Part shown: positions 1-8,315 of the stretch, in pieces
Numbering within the stretch: position 1 is the first letter of the stretch
Layout: each line of letters opens with the position of its first letter
NCBI RefSeq assembly: GCF_036345915.1
Contig: NZ_CP107785.1
Location: forward strand, 9,647,625 to 9,711,624
Direction of reading: 5' to 3'
DNA: 64,000 bases
Origin: Nocardia sp. NBC_00565
Lineage (GTDB): Bacteria > Actinomycetota > Actinomycetes > Mycobacteriales > Mycobacteriaceae
Translations under genes and position numbers: made by a program
Notes under the pieces: generated by a model
The model's database searches: none
Seen by the model: the letters and a program-made list of their open reading frames with translations, nothing else
Told to the model about the DNA's origin: nothing

Positions 1-327
1 CGATCACGGCCTTTTATTCCGAGTAATTTTAAGTCGAACGAATGTTGCCAGATCGCAACGTCTTACGGGACAGTCGGTGTATGGGAAAGCACGCACCCGC
101 CATCCGGTTCGAAATCCTCGATTGTCGCCGCCGTTCGGATTTCCGTAATGCATTCCGGCGTTTGCCGTAGAGGGTCGAAATTGCGAACCACCATTCGCCG
201 AATAGGACTGGCCGCCGCACCGTCGCCCTTCCCTTCGAACTTCCCGCCGAGCGCGATCCGGGCGCCCCGGAATTACCTACTGACCGCGCTGGGCGTCGTC
301 CCGGCCGGTATCTGAAAGGACTCCCGC
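1..327. other. Intergenic leader without a convincing gene
   Basis: No reading frame here has the GC-rich third positions of the neighbouring genes, and the first 200 bases are visibly more A+T-rich than the rest of the window. The right end is the leader of the FMN monooxygenase. It contains a short GC inverted repeat near 257-270 and ends in an AAAGGA ribosome-binding site 9 bases before the ATG at 328. I recognise no riboswitch. Confidence 0.5.
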
Positions 328-1671
328 ATGTCGAAACAACTGCACCTCAACGCATTTCTGATGTCCACCGGGCACCACGAGGCGTCGTGGCGGCTCCCGG
401 AATCGGATCCGCATTCGAACACCAAGATCGAGCACTATGTGCGTCTCGCGCAGATCGCCGAGCGCGGGAAGCTGGATTCCATCTTCTTCGCCGACAGCCC
501 CGTGCTGTTCGGTGACACCGGACGCCGCCCCAGTGGCAAACTCGAGCCCACGGTGCTGCTCACCGCCATTGCCGTGCAGACCTCCCGGATCGGTCTCATC
601 GCCACCGCATCCACCAGCTACAACTCGCCGTTCAACCTGGCGCGCCGGTTCGCCTCCATCGATTGGGTGTCGAATGGACGGGTCGGCTGGAATATCGTCA
701 CCACCGCCGGAGGCGACGCGGCCCGCAATTTCGGACTCGACGACGTCCCCGACCACAGGCTGCGCTACGAGAAGGCCGCCGAATTCGTCGAGGTCGCGAC
801 GAAGCTGTGGGACAGCTGGGCCGATGACGCGGTGCTTGCCGATAAGGAATCCGGTGTCCACACCGATCCCGACAAGGTGCGCAAGATCGAACACGAGGGC
901 CGGTTCTTCAAGGTGGCGGGGCCGCTGAATCTGCCGCGCTCGCCGCAGGCGTATCCCGTTCTGGTGCAGGCTGGTTCGTCCGAGGATGGTAAGGAGTTCG
1001 CGGCGCGCCACGCCGAGGCCGTATTCACCGCGCAGCAGACCCTCGAGGACGGTCTGGCGTTCTACGCCGATGTGAAGCGCCGCGCGATCGCATTCGGCCG
1101 GGATCCGGAATCCATCAAGATCCTGCCCGGCATCGTGCCCGTCATCGGTGACACCGAGGAACATGCCCGGGAGCTGGACGCCGAACTGGAGCGGCTGATC
1201 TCGCCCGAATACGCGAAGCGTCAACTCGCCCACAACTGGGGCATTCCGGTGGACGATCTCGACCTCGACAGTGAGCTGCCCGACGATCTGCCCACCGAGG
1301 ACGAGATCCAGGGGGCGAAGAGCCGGTTCACGCTCATCGTGAATCTCGCACGGCGCGAACGGCTTACCCTGCGTCAGCTGATCGGCCGCCTCGGTGGCGG
1401 ACGCGGTCATCACACCTTCGCGGGCACCGCCGAGCAGGTGGCCGACACCATCGAGGAGTGGTTCACCCGCGGCGCGGCCGACGGATTCAACATCATGCCC
1501 GCGGTGCTGCCGTCCGGTCTGGAGCGGTTCGTGGACGAGGTGGTGCCGATCCTGCAGCGGCGCGGGCTGTTCCGCACCGAGTACACCGAGACCACGCTGC
1601 GCGGCCACTACGGCCTGGCGCGGCCGGCGAACCAGTTCTCGGGAGCGGATGCGCTGGTGGTCGCCGGATGA
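328..1671 (+). CDS. LLM-class FMN-dependent monooxygenase, NtaA/SnaA/DszA type
   Basis: This 447-residue protein belongs to the bacterial luciferase-like flavin monooxygenases of the nitrilotriacetate/pristinamycin IIA/dibenzothiophene group. These use FMNH2 from a separate reductase to oxidise small nitrogen- or sulfur-containing molecules. The family pattern is clear: an N-terminal LNAFL strand, LIATASTSYNSPFNLARRFA, then WNIVTTAGGDAARNFG, and VLVQAGSSEDGKEFAARHAE in the C-terminal half. The length matches the family (about 440). The ATG follows an AAAGGA site. The stop overlaps the next start as ATGA, so it is translationally coupled to an ABC exporter. No flavin reductase is adjacent, so reduced FMN must come from elsewhere. 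The substrate cannot be named. Confidence 0.9.
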   Translation: MSKQLHLNAFLMSTGHHEASWRLPESDPHSNTKIEHYVRLAQIAERGKLDSIFFADSPVLFGDTGRRPSGKLEPTVLLTAIAVQTSRIGLIATASTSYNSPFNLARRFASIDWVSNGRVGWNIVTTAGGDAARNFGLDDVPDHRLRYEKAAEFVEVATKLWDSWADDAVLADKESGVHTDPDKVRKIEHEGRFFKVAGPLNLPRSPQAYPVLVQAGSSEDGKEFAARHAEAVFTAQQTLEDGLAFYADVKRRAIAFGRDPESIKILPGIVPVIGDTEEHARELDAELERLISPEYAKRQLAHNWGIPVDDLDLDSELPDDLPTEDEIQGAKSRFTLIVNLARRERLTLRQLIGRLGGGRGHHTFAGTAEQVADTIEEWFTRGAADGFNIMPAVLPSGLERFVDEVVPILQRRGLFRTEYTETTLRGHYGLARPANQFSGADALVVAG

Positions 1672-4600
1672 GTTCGGACTCCGGCTGTTTCGACGCCGCG
1701 GCCTCGGATTCCGGGGCCGCGGAGCCGAATTCCCATCCCTCGAACACACAGTCCACCGGCTGGATTCGGTATCTGCTGCGGCGCTGTGCGGCGCATCGGC
1801 GGACGGTGCTCACCGCTGGCATCGGATCGGTGCTGGCGGCGGTGCTGACCGCGGTCCTGCCGCTGATCGTGCGGCATATGGTCGATACCCTCACCACCAC
1901 CGAGGCATCGGTGCTGCCATGGATCGCGCTGCTGCTCACCGTCGGCGCCGTGCGATTCGCCGCCGGATATCAGCGCCGCACCGGATCCTCGCGACTGTCG
2001 CTGGATGTGCAGCACGATCTGCGCCGCGATCTGTTCGCGGCGCTGTTGCGCCTCAATGGGCGGCAGCGCTCCGGCTTGTACACCGGGCAGGTGGTGAGCC
2101 GCGCCATTACCGACGTGACGCTGATCCAGATGTTCCTGCAACTGGTTCCGCTGGTCTCCGGAAACGCGATACTGCTCGCGGTGTCGCTGGTACTGATGTC
2201 GACGATGTCACCTGCCCTGACGGCGATCGCGCTGCTTGTGGTCCCGGCGCTGTGGCTGATCACGACACGCAGTCAGCGCGAACTGTTCCCGGCCAACTGG
2301 GATGCGCAGGCGCGGGCCGCCGAGGTCGCCATGCGGGTGGAGGCCGCGGTGACGGGCGTGCGGGTGGTGAAGGGGTTCGGTCAGGAATCCCATGAGCTGG
2401 ATCAGCTGGCCGACTCCGCCCGCGACCTGTACCGGTCGCGGTTGCGGATCACTCGGATAACCAGCCGATTCACGCCCACCATGCAGGCGATTCCGGCGGC
2501 GGGGCAGGCGCTGGTGCTCATTGTCGGCGGACTGCTCGCGCTGCGGCAATCCATCACCCTGGGCACCTTCCTGGCCTTCATGACCTATCTGGGATCCTTC
2601 GTCCCGCCGATCCGGATGTTCGCCATGCTGCTCACCGTCAGTCAGCAGGGGAAGGCGTCGCTGGATCGGGTGCGCGAGGTGATCGAGACTCCGGTCCCGG
2701 ACCAGGCGCGCGCCGCCACCCCCGCGTCCCCGATCCGGCCGAGCGGTGCGCCGCGTATCGAATTCCAGGGTGTGCGTTTCGGATTCGAGGATCAGCCGCC
2801 GGTGCTCGACGGGCTCGACCTAGTGGTCAAACCGGGCGAGACCATGGCGATCGCGGGTGCGGCGGGCTCCGGAAAGTCGATTCTGGTGCAGCTGCTGCCA
2901 CGGCTGTTCGATCCGGATGCGGGCCGAATCCTGCTCGACGGCAACGATATTCGGGACCTGCCGCAGCTGCGCGGCCAAGTGGCCATGGTCTTCGAGGACA
3001 CCTCGCTGATGGCGGATACGGTGCGCGCCAATGTGTCCTATGGGCGTCCGGACGCCGACGACGACCAGGTGTGGCACGCATTGCACCTCGCCGCTGCCGA
3101 CGAATTCGTGGCCGCGCTGCCCGACGGGCTCGACACACTCATCGGTGAACGCGGACAGCGGCTGTCCGGCGGGCAGCGGCAGCGGCTCGCCCTGGCCCGC
3201 GCGCTGATCACCGATGCCCCCATCCTGGTGCTCGATGACGCCACCTCCGCCATCGACGCCCAGGTGGAGGAACAGATCTTCGCGCGCATCGCCGCCGAGG
3301 TCCGGCGCCGCACCACTATCGTTGTGGCACACCGCATCTCAACGCTTGCGCTGGCCGACCGGGTGGCGGTGCTGGACGGCGGAAGGATCGCCGAACTGGG
3401 TTCGCTGCACGAACTGCAAAGCTCCGGCGAGCTGTTCCGGACCCTCTTCACCCCGCCCGATCCGGCCAGTATCGCGGCAGATCTGGATACCGCGGCGGAA
3501 TCCGTGCCCACCGCCGGACTATGGGTGGACACCGAGACCGACGGCGACGAGACCCGGGCGCTCGAGCAGATGGCGAAGGCCTTCTCGCAACGCGCGGCGA
3601 GCTCCCCGGGAGCCGTGGGCGGGCAGCTGGGCGGCGGCATGATGTCGAGCGCACCGCCCAGCGGCGACGTGCGGGCGCTGATCGACAAGCTGCCGCCGGT
3701 CACCGGGGAACCCGATGTGCCCGAACACTTTTCGCGCACCCCGGATACCGCATTCGATCTGCGCGGACTGCTGCGGCCGTTCGCGTTGCCGCTGCTGGCC
3801 GGGTTGGGGCTGGTGGCGCTGGACGCGCTGGCGCAGATTGTGATTCCGTTCCTGGTGCGCTACGGCATCGACCATGGTGTGCTGACCGGTGCGCGCGATG
3901 TGTTGTTGATCGCGGCGGGTCTGGCGCTGCTGGTGGTCGTGGTGGACTGGGCTATCACCGTCGCGCAGGTGCGGGTGACCGGCCGCGCCGGCGAACGGCT
4001 GCTATACGGGTTGCGGGTGAAGGTGTTCGCGCAGCTCCAGCGCCTGGGTCTGCAGTTCTACGAGCGAGAACTGGCCGGGCGCATCATGACTCGGATGATC
4101 ACCGATGTCGACGGTCTGTCCACTTTCCTGCAGACCGGCTTGGCGGTCGCCCTGACCAGCACGCTCACCATCGCCGGGGTGATCGTCGCGCTGGTGGTGA
4201 TCGACCCCGGGCTGGCGCTGGTGGTCCTGCCCCTGATGCCGGTGCTGGTGGTGGCGACGATCGCGTTCCGCCGGGCCTCGGTGCCCGCGTACAACCTTGC
4301 GCGCGAACAGGTCAGCGCCGCCAATGCCTACCTGCAGGAGAACGTCGACACCATCGCGGTGACCCAGGCATACCGCCGGGAGGCGGTCAATCAGCGCGAA
4401 TTCGACCGCCGCTCTTGGGGCTACCGCGATGCGCGGCTGCGCAGTCAGACGCTGATGGCGGTGTTCTTTCCGTTCATCGAGATCATGTCGGTGCTCGCCA
4501 CCGCCGCGGTACTCGCGGTCGGTGTGCACCAGGTGCGCGAGAGCGCGCTCACCGCAGGCACTTTGATCGCGTTCCTGCTCTATATCGACCTGCTGTTCGC

Positions 4601-5501
4601 GCCGATCCAGCAGCTGTCCCAGGTCTTCGACAGCTACCAGCAGGCGGTGGTCGGCGTGCAGCGGCTCGCGGTCCTCATGCGGGAACCGGTCACCACCCCG
4701 GATGCGGATCAGGCGCAGCCGGTGCGGCGCCTCGCCGGTGAAATCGAGTTCCGCGGTGTCGGTTTCGCCTACGACCGCGACGGGAAACGAGTCCTTTCCG
4801 ATATCGATCTGCGCATCGCGCCCGGCCAGAAGGTGGCGGTGGTCGGCGAGACGGGCGCGGGCAAATCCACTCTCGTGAAGCTGCTCGCGCGCCTGTACGA
4901 CACCACCGACGGTGCCGTCCTCGTCGACGGCGTCGACATTCGGCGCTACCGATTGCGCGACTACCGCAAGCGGCTCGGCGTCGTACCGCAGGAACCGTTC
5001 CTGTTCGGCGACACCGTGCACGCGGCCATCGCCTACGGCAAACCCGCCGCCACTCCGGCCGAAATCGAATGGGCCGCAAGGGCGGTCGGCGCACACGAGA
5101 TGATCGCCGCCCTGGAACACGGCTACCGCCAGCCGATCGGCGCACACGGCGCGAGCCTGTCGGCCGGCCAACGGCAACTGCTCGCGCTGGCCCGCGCCCA
5201 ACTGGTGGAGCCCGACATCCTCATTCTCGACGAGGCCACCGCATCGCTGGACCTGGCCACCGATGCCAGGGTTCGCGCGGCCGTCGACGTCCTGACGGCC
5301 GGACGCACCACCGTCGTGGTCGCCCACCGATTGGCCACCGCCGCCGACGCCGACCTGATCGTCGTGGTCGGCGAGGGCCGTCTACTGCAGACCGGCCGTC
5401 ACGACGATCTGCTCACCGCGGACGGACCGTACCGGCGGCTCTGGGCGGCATACGTGGGCGAGGAGGTGAGCGCGGCACCGCCGGTGCGATCAGGTCGCTG
5501 A
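1668..5501 (+). CDS. Fused two-module ABC exporter (TMD-NBD-TMD-NBD)
   Basis: One 1277-residue chain contains two complete type IV ABC exporter halves, a layout known from the mycobacterial multidrug exporter Rv0194. The ATG at 1668 is chosen because it overlaps the upstream TGA as ATGA; the frame stays open further 5' inside the preceding gene. Module 1 has a membrane domain (about residues 30-330), Walker A GAAGSGKS near 398, signature LSGGQ and Walker B ILVLDDATS near 520. Module 2 has Walker A GETGAGKS near 1059, signature LSAGQ and Walker B ILILDEATAS. NBD1 carries Asp where the catalytic Glu should follow the Walker B Asp, and its Q-loop reads VFED rather than VPQE. Site 1 is therefore probably degenerate and site 2 active, as in asymmetric exporters. 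The coupled monooxygenase suggests export of an oxidised product or a toxic compound (inference). Confidence 0.93.
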   Translation: MSSDSGCFDAAASDSGAAEPNSHPSNTQSTGWIRYLLRRCAAHRRTVLTAGIGSVLAAVLTAVLPLIVRHMVDTLTTTEASVLPWIALLLTVGAVRFAAGYQRRTGSSRLSLDVQHDLRRDLFAALLRLNGRQRSGLYTGQVVSRAITDVTLIQMFLQLVPLVSGNAILLAVSLVLMSTMSPALTAIALLVVPALWLITTRSQRELFPANWDAQARAAEVAMRVEAAVTGVRVVKGFGQESHELDQLADSARDLYRSRLRITRITSRFTPTMQAIPAAGQALVLIVGGLLALRQSITLGTFLAFMTYLGSFVPPIRMFAMLLTVSQQGKASLDRVREVIETPVPDQARAATPASPIRPSGAPRIEFQGVRFGFEDQPPVLDGLDLVVKPGETMAIAGAAGSGKSILVQLLPRLFDPDAGRILLDGNDIRDLPQLRGQVAMVFEDTSLMADTVRANVSYGRPDADDDQVWHALHLAAADEFVAALPDGLDTLIGERGQRLSGGQRQRLALARALITDAPILVLDDATSAIDAQVEEQIFARIAAEVRRRTTIVVAHRISTLALADRVAVLDGGRIAELGSLHELQSSGELFRTLFTPPDPASIAADLDTAAESVPTAGLWVDTETDGDETRALEQMAKAFSQRAASSPGAVGGQLGGGMMSSAPPSGDVRALIDKLPPVTGEPDVPEHFSRTPDTAFDLRGLLRPFALPLLAGLGLVALDALAQIVIPFLVRYGIDHGVLTGARDVLLIAAGLALLVVVVDWAITVAQVRVTGRAGERLLYGLRVKVFAQLQRLGLQFYERELAGRIMTRMITDVDGLSTFLQTGLAVALTSTLTIAGVIVALVVIDPGLALVVLPLMPVLVVATIAFRRASVPAYNLAREQVSAANAYLQENVDTIAVTQAYRREAVNQREFDRRSWGYRDARLRSQTLMAVFFPFIEIMSVLATAAVLAVGVHQVRESALTAGTLIAFLLYIDLLFAPIQQLSQVFDSYQQAVVGVQRLAVLMREPVTTPDADQAQPVRRLAGEIEFRGVGFAYDRDGKRVLSDIDLRIAPGQKVAVVGETGAGKSTLVKLLARLYDTTDGAVLVDGVDIRRYRLRDYRKRLGVVPQEPFLFGDTVHAAIAYGKPAATPAEIEWAARAVGAHEMIAALEHGYRQPIGAHGASLSAGQRQLLALARAQLVEPDILILDEATASLDLATDARVRAAVDVLTAGRTTVVVAHRLATAADADLIVVVGEGRLLQTGRHDDLLTADGPYRRLWAAYVGEEVSAAPPVRSGR

Positions 5502-5651
5502 CGGCGTTCTGACCGATCCGCTGTTTGCCGCTCGGCGGGGATGCGCCTCGTCGAGATGGGCGAAACTGGCCGTCCGTGAAACTACCGTCCGCGTCCCCCA
5601 CCGGCGTCGATGCACTGTAAACCCTTGCGGTGCAGCCGATCCGGGCCTGGC

Positions 5652-6785
5652 CTAGGTCGTAGCGTCGAGTGGTGGGCGGTGTAGGACGAGCTTGGTGGTA
5701 CGGCTGGTGTAGGCGTGGGGTGCGTCGTCCCAGTCGGCGAGCAAGGTGGTGACGTGTTCGGCGGGGAAGTCGGTGCGGGCGATGAAGTCGAGCAGGTCGG
5801 GTAGGACGGGGCGGACGTGGGAGACGCTGATGTGGAGGGTGGCGTCGTTGGCGTACATATGCATCAGCGGCACCTTGGTGCCGGGCGGCAGGTAGTACCC
5901 GACCGGAGTGCAATATCCGCCGGGTGCCAGGGCACGCAGTGCGAGATCGACGCCGGCGGCGGTCGAGGTAGCTTCGACGGCGATGTCGTAGCGGCGGCCG
6001 GGAATGTCGGAAGCACGTAGTCGACCTTTGCCGGCCGTGGGATGCACTGTGGCCCCGAGCTTTTCGGCGATCTCGAGCCGTTCGGGTCGATGGTCGACGT
6101 AATCGACGGTTGCGCCGTTGGCGACGGCGAGCCCAGCGGCGTAGAGGCCGATGCTCTGGGCGGCACCGGCGAGCACCAGCACCGATCCACCGGGCCGCTG
6201 GGCCAGCGGCGGCACGACGCAGCGCCACGCGTCGGCGAGGTTGTCGCTGGCGGCCGCCACCCGCAGCGGGTCCAATCCAGGAGGCAATTTGACGAGCATG
6301 TGGTCGGCGTAGGGGATACGCAGCGCGTCGGCGACCATGCCGCCCCATTGGCCGCTGGCCGGACCGAATCCGAACGCGGCCAGGGTGCTGGTCCGCGTGG
6401 TCGAGCACTTCGCGGTCAGCCCGCGGGTGCATTCGAGACAGGATCCGCAGGAGATCGCCCATGGCACCACCACCCGATCACCGCGGCGGAGCGAGGTCAC
6501 CTCGGGGCCGGTCTCGATGACCTCGGCGATGGCTTCGTGGCCGATGCCGAACGGCCCCCGGAACGGGACCGGTCCGCAGATGCTGGCCACGATCGGGTCG
6601 ATCAACCCGGTGCGCATCCCGAGTTGCATGGCGCGCGATACGTGGCGATGGATGGGCAGGGTGTCGCCGTCGCAGCGGGCCGCGACGAACGGGCGCACGA
6701 TCGCATCGCGCGGATCCCGAAGGACCGGATCGGGTCGCTCACGCCATTCCAGCCGACCGGTACGGATGAACTGCAGTTCACGCAT
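5652..6785 (-). CDS. Zinc-dependent alcohol dehydrogenase, MDR superfamily
   Basis: A 377-residue medium-chain dehydrogenase that would oxidise an alcohol or reduce an aldehyde with NAD(P). It shows the structural-zinc cluster C-x2-C-x2-C-x7-C (CGSCLECTRGLTAKC), a GHEAIAEV active-site segment, and a nucleotide fold at VLVLAGAAQSIGLYAAGLA. The glycine signature of that fold is less regular than usual, so the coenzyme is uncertain. I start it at the ATG at 6785 (MRELQFIR), which overlaps the tautomerase stop by 8 bases; the frame extends 51 bases further upstream without family similarity. It is second in a two-gene operon with the tautomerase, under the likely control of the divergent TetR gene. 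Confidence 0.88.
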   Translation of the reverse strand: MRELQFIRTGRLEWRERPDPVLRDPRDAIVRPFVAARCDGDTLPIHRHVSRAMQLGMRTGLIDPIVASICGPVPFRGPFGIGHEAIAEVIETGPEVTSLRRGDRVVVPWAISCGSCLECTRGLTAKCSTTRTSTLAAFGFGPASGQWGGMVADALRIPYADHMLVKLPPGLDPLRVAAASDNLADAWRCVVPPLAQRPGGSVLVLAGAAQSIGLYAAGLAVANGATVDYVDHRPERLEIAEKLGATVHPTAGKGRLRASDIPGRRYDIAVEATSTAAGVDLALRALAPGGYCTPVGYYLPPGTKVPLMHMYANDATLHISVSHVRPVLPDLLDFIARTDFPAEHVTTLLADWDDAPHAYTSRTTKLVLHRPPLDATT

Positions 6786-7209
6786 CCGCCCGCTGACCCT
6801 TCGCCAGCGCGGCCAGTTCGGCGAACCGCACCACATTTCCGGCCGCGCCCCACGTGCCCTCGGGCTGTTCGTGAATCAGCACCCACACCCGCAGTCCATC
6901 CGCATCGGAAAGCCCCGCGGCCGTGAGGACATCGGTGGTCACCGCGGTGATCAAGCCCGCTTTCCGGCGCTCGGACAGCGCCCCTTCGGGCACCGTGACA
7001 TCGACTCGGAATCGCGGCAGATCGTCCTCCGCGCTGCCGAACGCGCCATCAGGCACCTCATCCACCCGGCTCCAGGCCAGGCTGCGGAAGAACGCGGTGT
7101 CGGGTGCGCCTTCCCACTGCAGCAGCGTTGTCTCGAGCGTCTTGCGCAGCTCGGTTCGACGCTCGGCGGTGAGGACGCCGCCGGGCAGGGTCAGCTGGAT
7201 CATCGGCAT
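6778..7209 (-). CDS. Tautomerase-superfamily protein with catalytic Pro-1
   Basis: A 143-residue protein starting MPMIQLTLPGG. After removal of Met the N-terminal proline is the general base of the tautomerase superfamily (4-oxalocrotonate tautomerase, cis-CaaD, malonate semialdehyde decarboxylase). The length fits the longer fused-type members rather than 62-residue 4-OT. The ATG at 7209 is preferred because it gives Pro-1 and follows GGAG at 8 bases; using the next ATG would lose the proline. The frame continues upstream through the operator region, which I regard as non-coding. It is translationally coupled to the alcohol dehydrogenase, so the pair probably processes a dienol, unsaturated acid or aldehyde. 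The substrate is unknown. Confidence 0.85.
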   Translation of the reverse strand: MPMIQLTLPGGVLTAERRTELRKTLETTLLQWEGAPDTAFFRSLAWSRVDEVPDGAFGSAEDDLPRFRVDVTVPEGALSERRKAGLITAVTTDVLTAAGLSDADGLRVWVLIHEQPEGTWGAAGNVVRFAELAALAKGQRADA

Positions 7210-7245
7210 AGCTAGAACTCCATTCGATGTCGGAAAACCAGGACT

Positions 7246-7294
7246 TATAACGACCGTTATAGGAGTTGGACGGTACGCTATGACAGTCGTTATG
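7246..7294. promoter_or_regulatory. TetR-type operators in the divergent tautomerase/TetR promoter
   Basis: TATAACGACCGTTATA at 7246-7261 is a perfect 7-bp inverted repeat with a 2-base spacer. A second copy at 7279-7294 keeps the right half-site CGTTAT and matches 11 of 16 positions. Both lie between the divergent tautomerase start (7209) and the TetR start (7313), the usual place for autoregulation plus control of the divergent operon. Binding by this particular TetR protein is inferred from position and symmetry. Confidence 0.7.
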
Positions 7295-7312
7295 AGCAAG
7301 AGGGAGGCGGAC

Positions 7313-7888
7313 GTGGCGGAGTCGCGCGAGCGAATGGTGGCCGGTGCGGCGGATATGATCCGCCGCCGAGGCTTGAACGCGACCAGTGTGCGAGAGCTGG
7401 CCAAACACGCCCAGGCCCCGCTCGGGTCGACCTATCACTACTTCCCCGGCGGCAAGTCGCAACTGGCCACCGAGGCCGTCCGATTCGCCGACGCACTGGC
7501 CGCTCGCAAACTCGCCAGGGAACTGCCCGCGGGCCCGGCGGCCGGGCTGCGGGCGTTCGTGGACATGTGGCGAAATGTGGTGATCGACAGCGACTTCCGG
7601 GCGGGATGCCCGGTGCTGGCGGTTGCGGTAGAGGAACCCGCCGACAGCGACGACGCGCCTCAGCGGGCCGCCGCGCAGGCCTTCCGGAACTGGATCGAGC
7701 TGTTGGCCGAGTCGTTGCGCGAGCACGGCGCCACCGACGCGGATGCCGAACAGACCGCCACCTTGATCGTGGCCGCCATCGAAGGCACCGTGGCCATGTG
7801 TCGAGCCGAACGCAGCACCCGCCCGCTCGATCAGGTCGCCACCCGCCTCGAGCGCGTCATCGAAGCGCTCGTCGGCGACCCGAGCTAG
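7313..7888 (+). CDS. TetR-family transcriptional regulator
   Basis: A 191-residue one-component repressor. The N-terminal helix-turn-helix is clear (about residues 3-50: RRRGLNATSVRELAKHAQ followed by STYHYFPGGKSQL). The C-terminal part has the LmrA/YxaF-like ligand-domain features FRAGCPVLAVAVE and AQAFRNWIELLAE. I prefer the GTG at 7313 because AGGGAGG stands 5 bases before it; in-frame ATGs at 7280 and 7292 lie inside or beside the second operator and lack a good ribosome site. It is divergent from the tautomerase-dehydrogenase operon and probably represses it and itself. Confidence 0.88.
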   Translation: MAESRERMVAGAADMIRRRGLNATSVRELAKHAQAPLGSTYHYFPGGKSQLATEAVRFADALAARKLARELPAGPAAGLRAFVDMWRNVVIDSDFRAGCPVLAVAVEEPADSDDAPQRAAAQAFRNWIELLAESLREHGATDADAEQTATLIVAAIEGTVAMCRAERSTRPLDQVATRLERVIEALVGDPS

Positions 7889-7938
7889 TCCTGCGCGGGG
7901 CGACGCCTGCCGGTGTCAGTGGCGCGACCCGCACGCGA

Positions 7939-8073
7939 TCAGAATGTATCGGCGCTCTCGACTGCCTCGTAGAACTCCGAGGTCGGTGGCCCCTGGACCC
8001 CAGCGTTCTCGGTTACCTGGGCGATCTTCGCATTGTCCTGGAAAACCAGGCGGTGGTCGGTGTCAATCAGCAT
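7939..8073 (-). CDS. Possible small ORF or 3' gene remnant, unrecognised
   Basis: A 44-codon minus-strand frame from an ATG at 8073 has coding-like third positions (about 80% G+C by hand count). It encodes a mixed sequence beginning MLIDTDHRLVFQDNAKIAQ and ending in an acidic aromatic tail. I do not recognise it. It is convergent with the TetR gene and lies back-to-back with a TetR remnant, so it may be the surviving end of a lost gene rather than a functional peptide. Confidence 0.28.
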   Translation of the reverse strand: MLIDTDHRLVFQDNAKIAQVTENAGVQGPPTSEFYEAVESADTF

Positions 8074-8087
8074 GCGGTGGTGTGGGG

Positions 8088-8300
8088 GTGTCGGACACCG
8101 TGACGAGTTCACGGCACGAGGAGATCCTGGCGGTCGCGCTGGAGATGCCCAGCGGCCTGACCCCGTACGCCGCGGCGACCGCGCTGCTGGCCCTGCTGGA
8201 CGGGACGCAGCAGCAATGGCTGCTCGACCGGGAGCAGACCGACCACCCCGAGATCATGCGAGCTGTGCTGACAGTGCTGTTCGGAACCGACACCGAGTAG
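8088..8300 (+). pseudogene. C-terminal remnant of a TetR-family regulator
   Basis: About 70 codons from a GTG at 8088 match only the C-terminal ligand-domain end of TetR proteins: AAATALLALLDGTQQQWLL is the usual alanine-rich helix followed by LLDG-x2-x-QWLL. No helix-turn-helix precedes it in any frame. The upstream sequence in this frame (7944-8087) is proline/arginine-rich shadow. It is best read as a 5'-deleted regulator gene, perhaps one that once governed the acyl-CoA ligase operon whose 3' end is 15 bases away. Expression of a stand-alone fragment is not excluded. Confidence 0.6.
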
Positions 8301-8315
8301 GCCCGATCCATTCGG

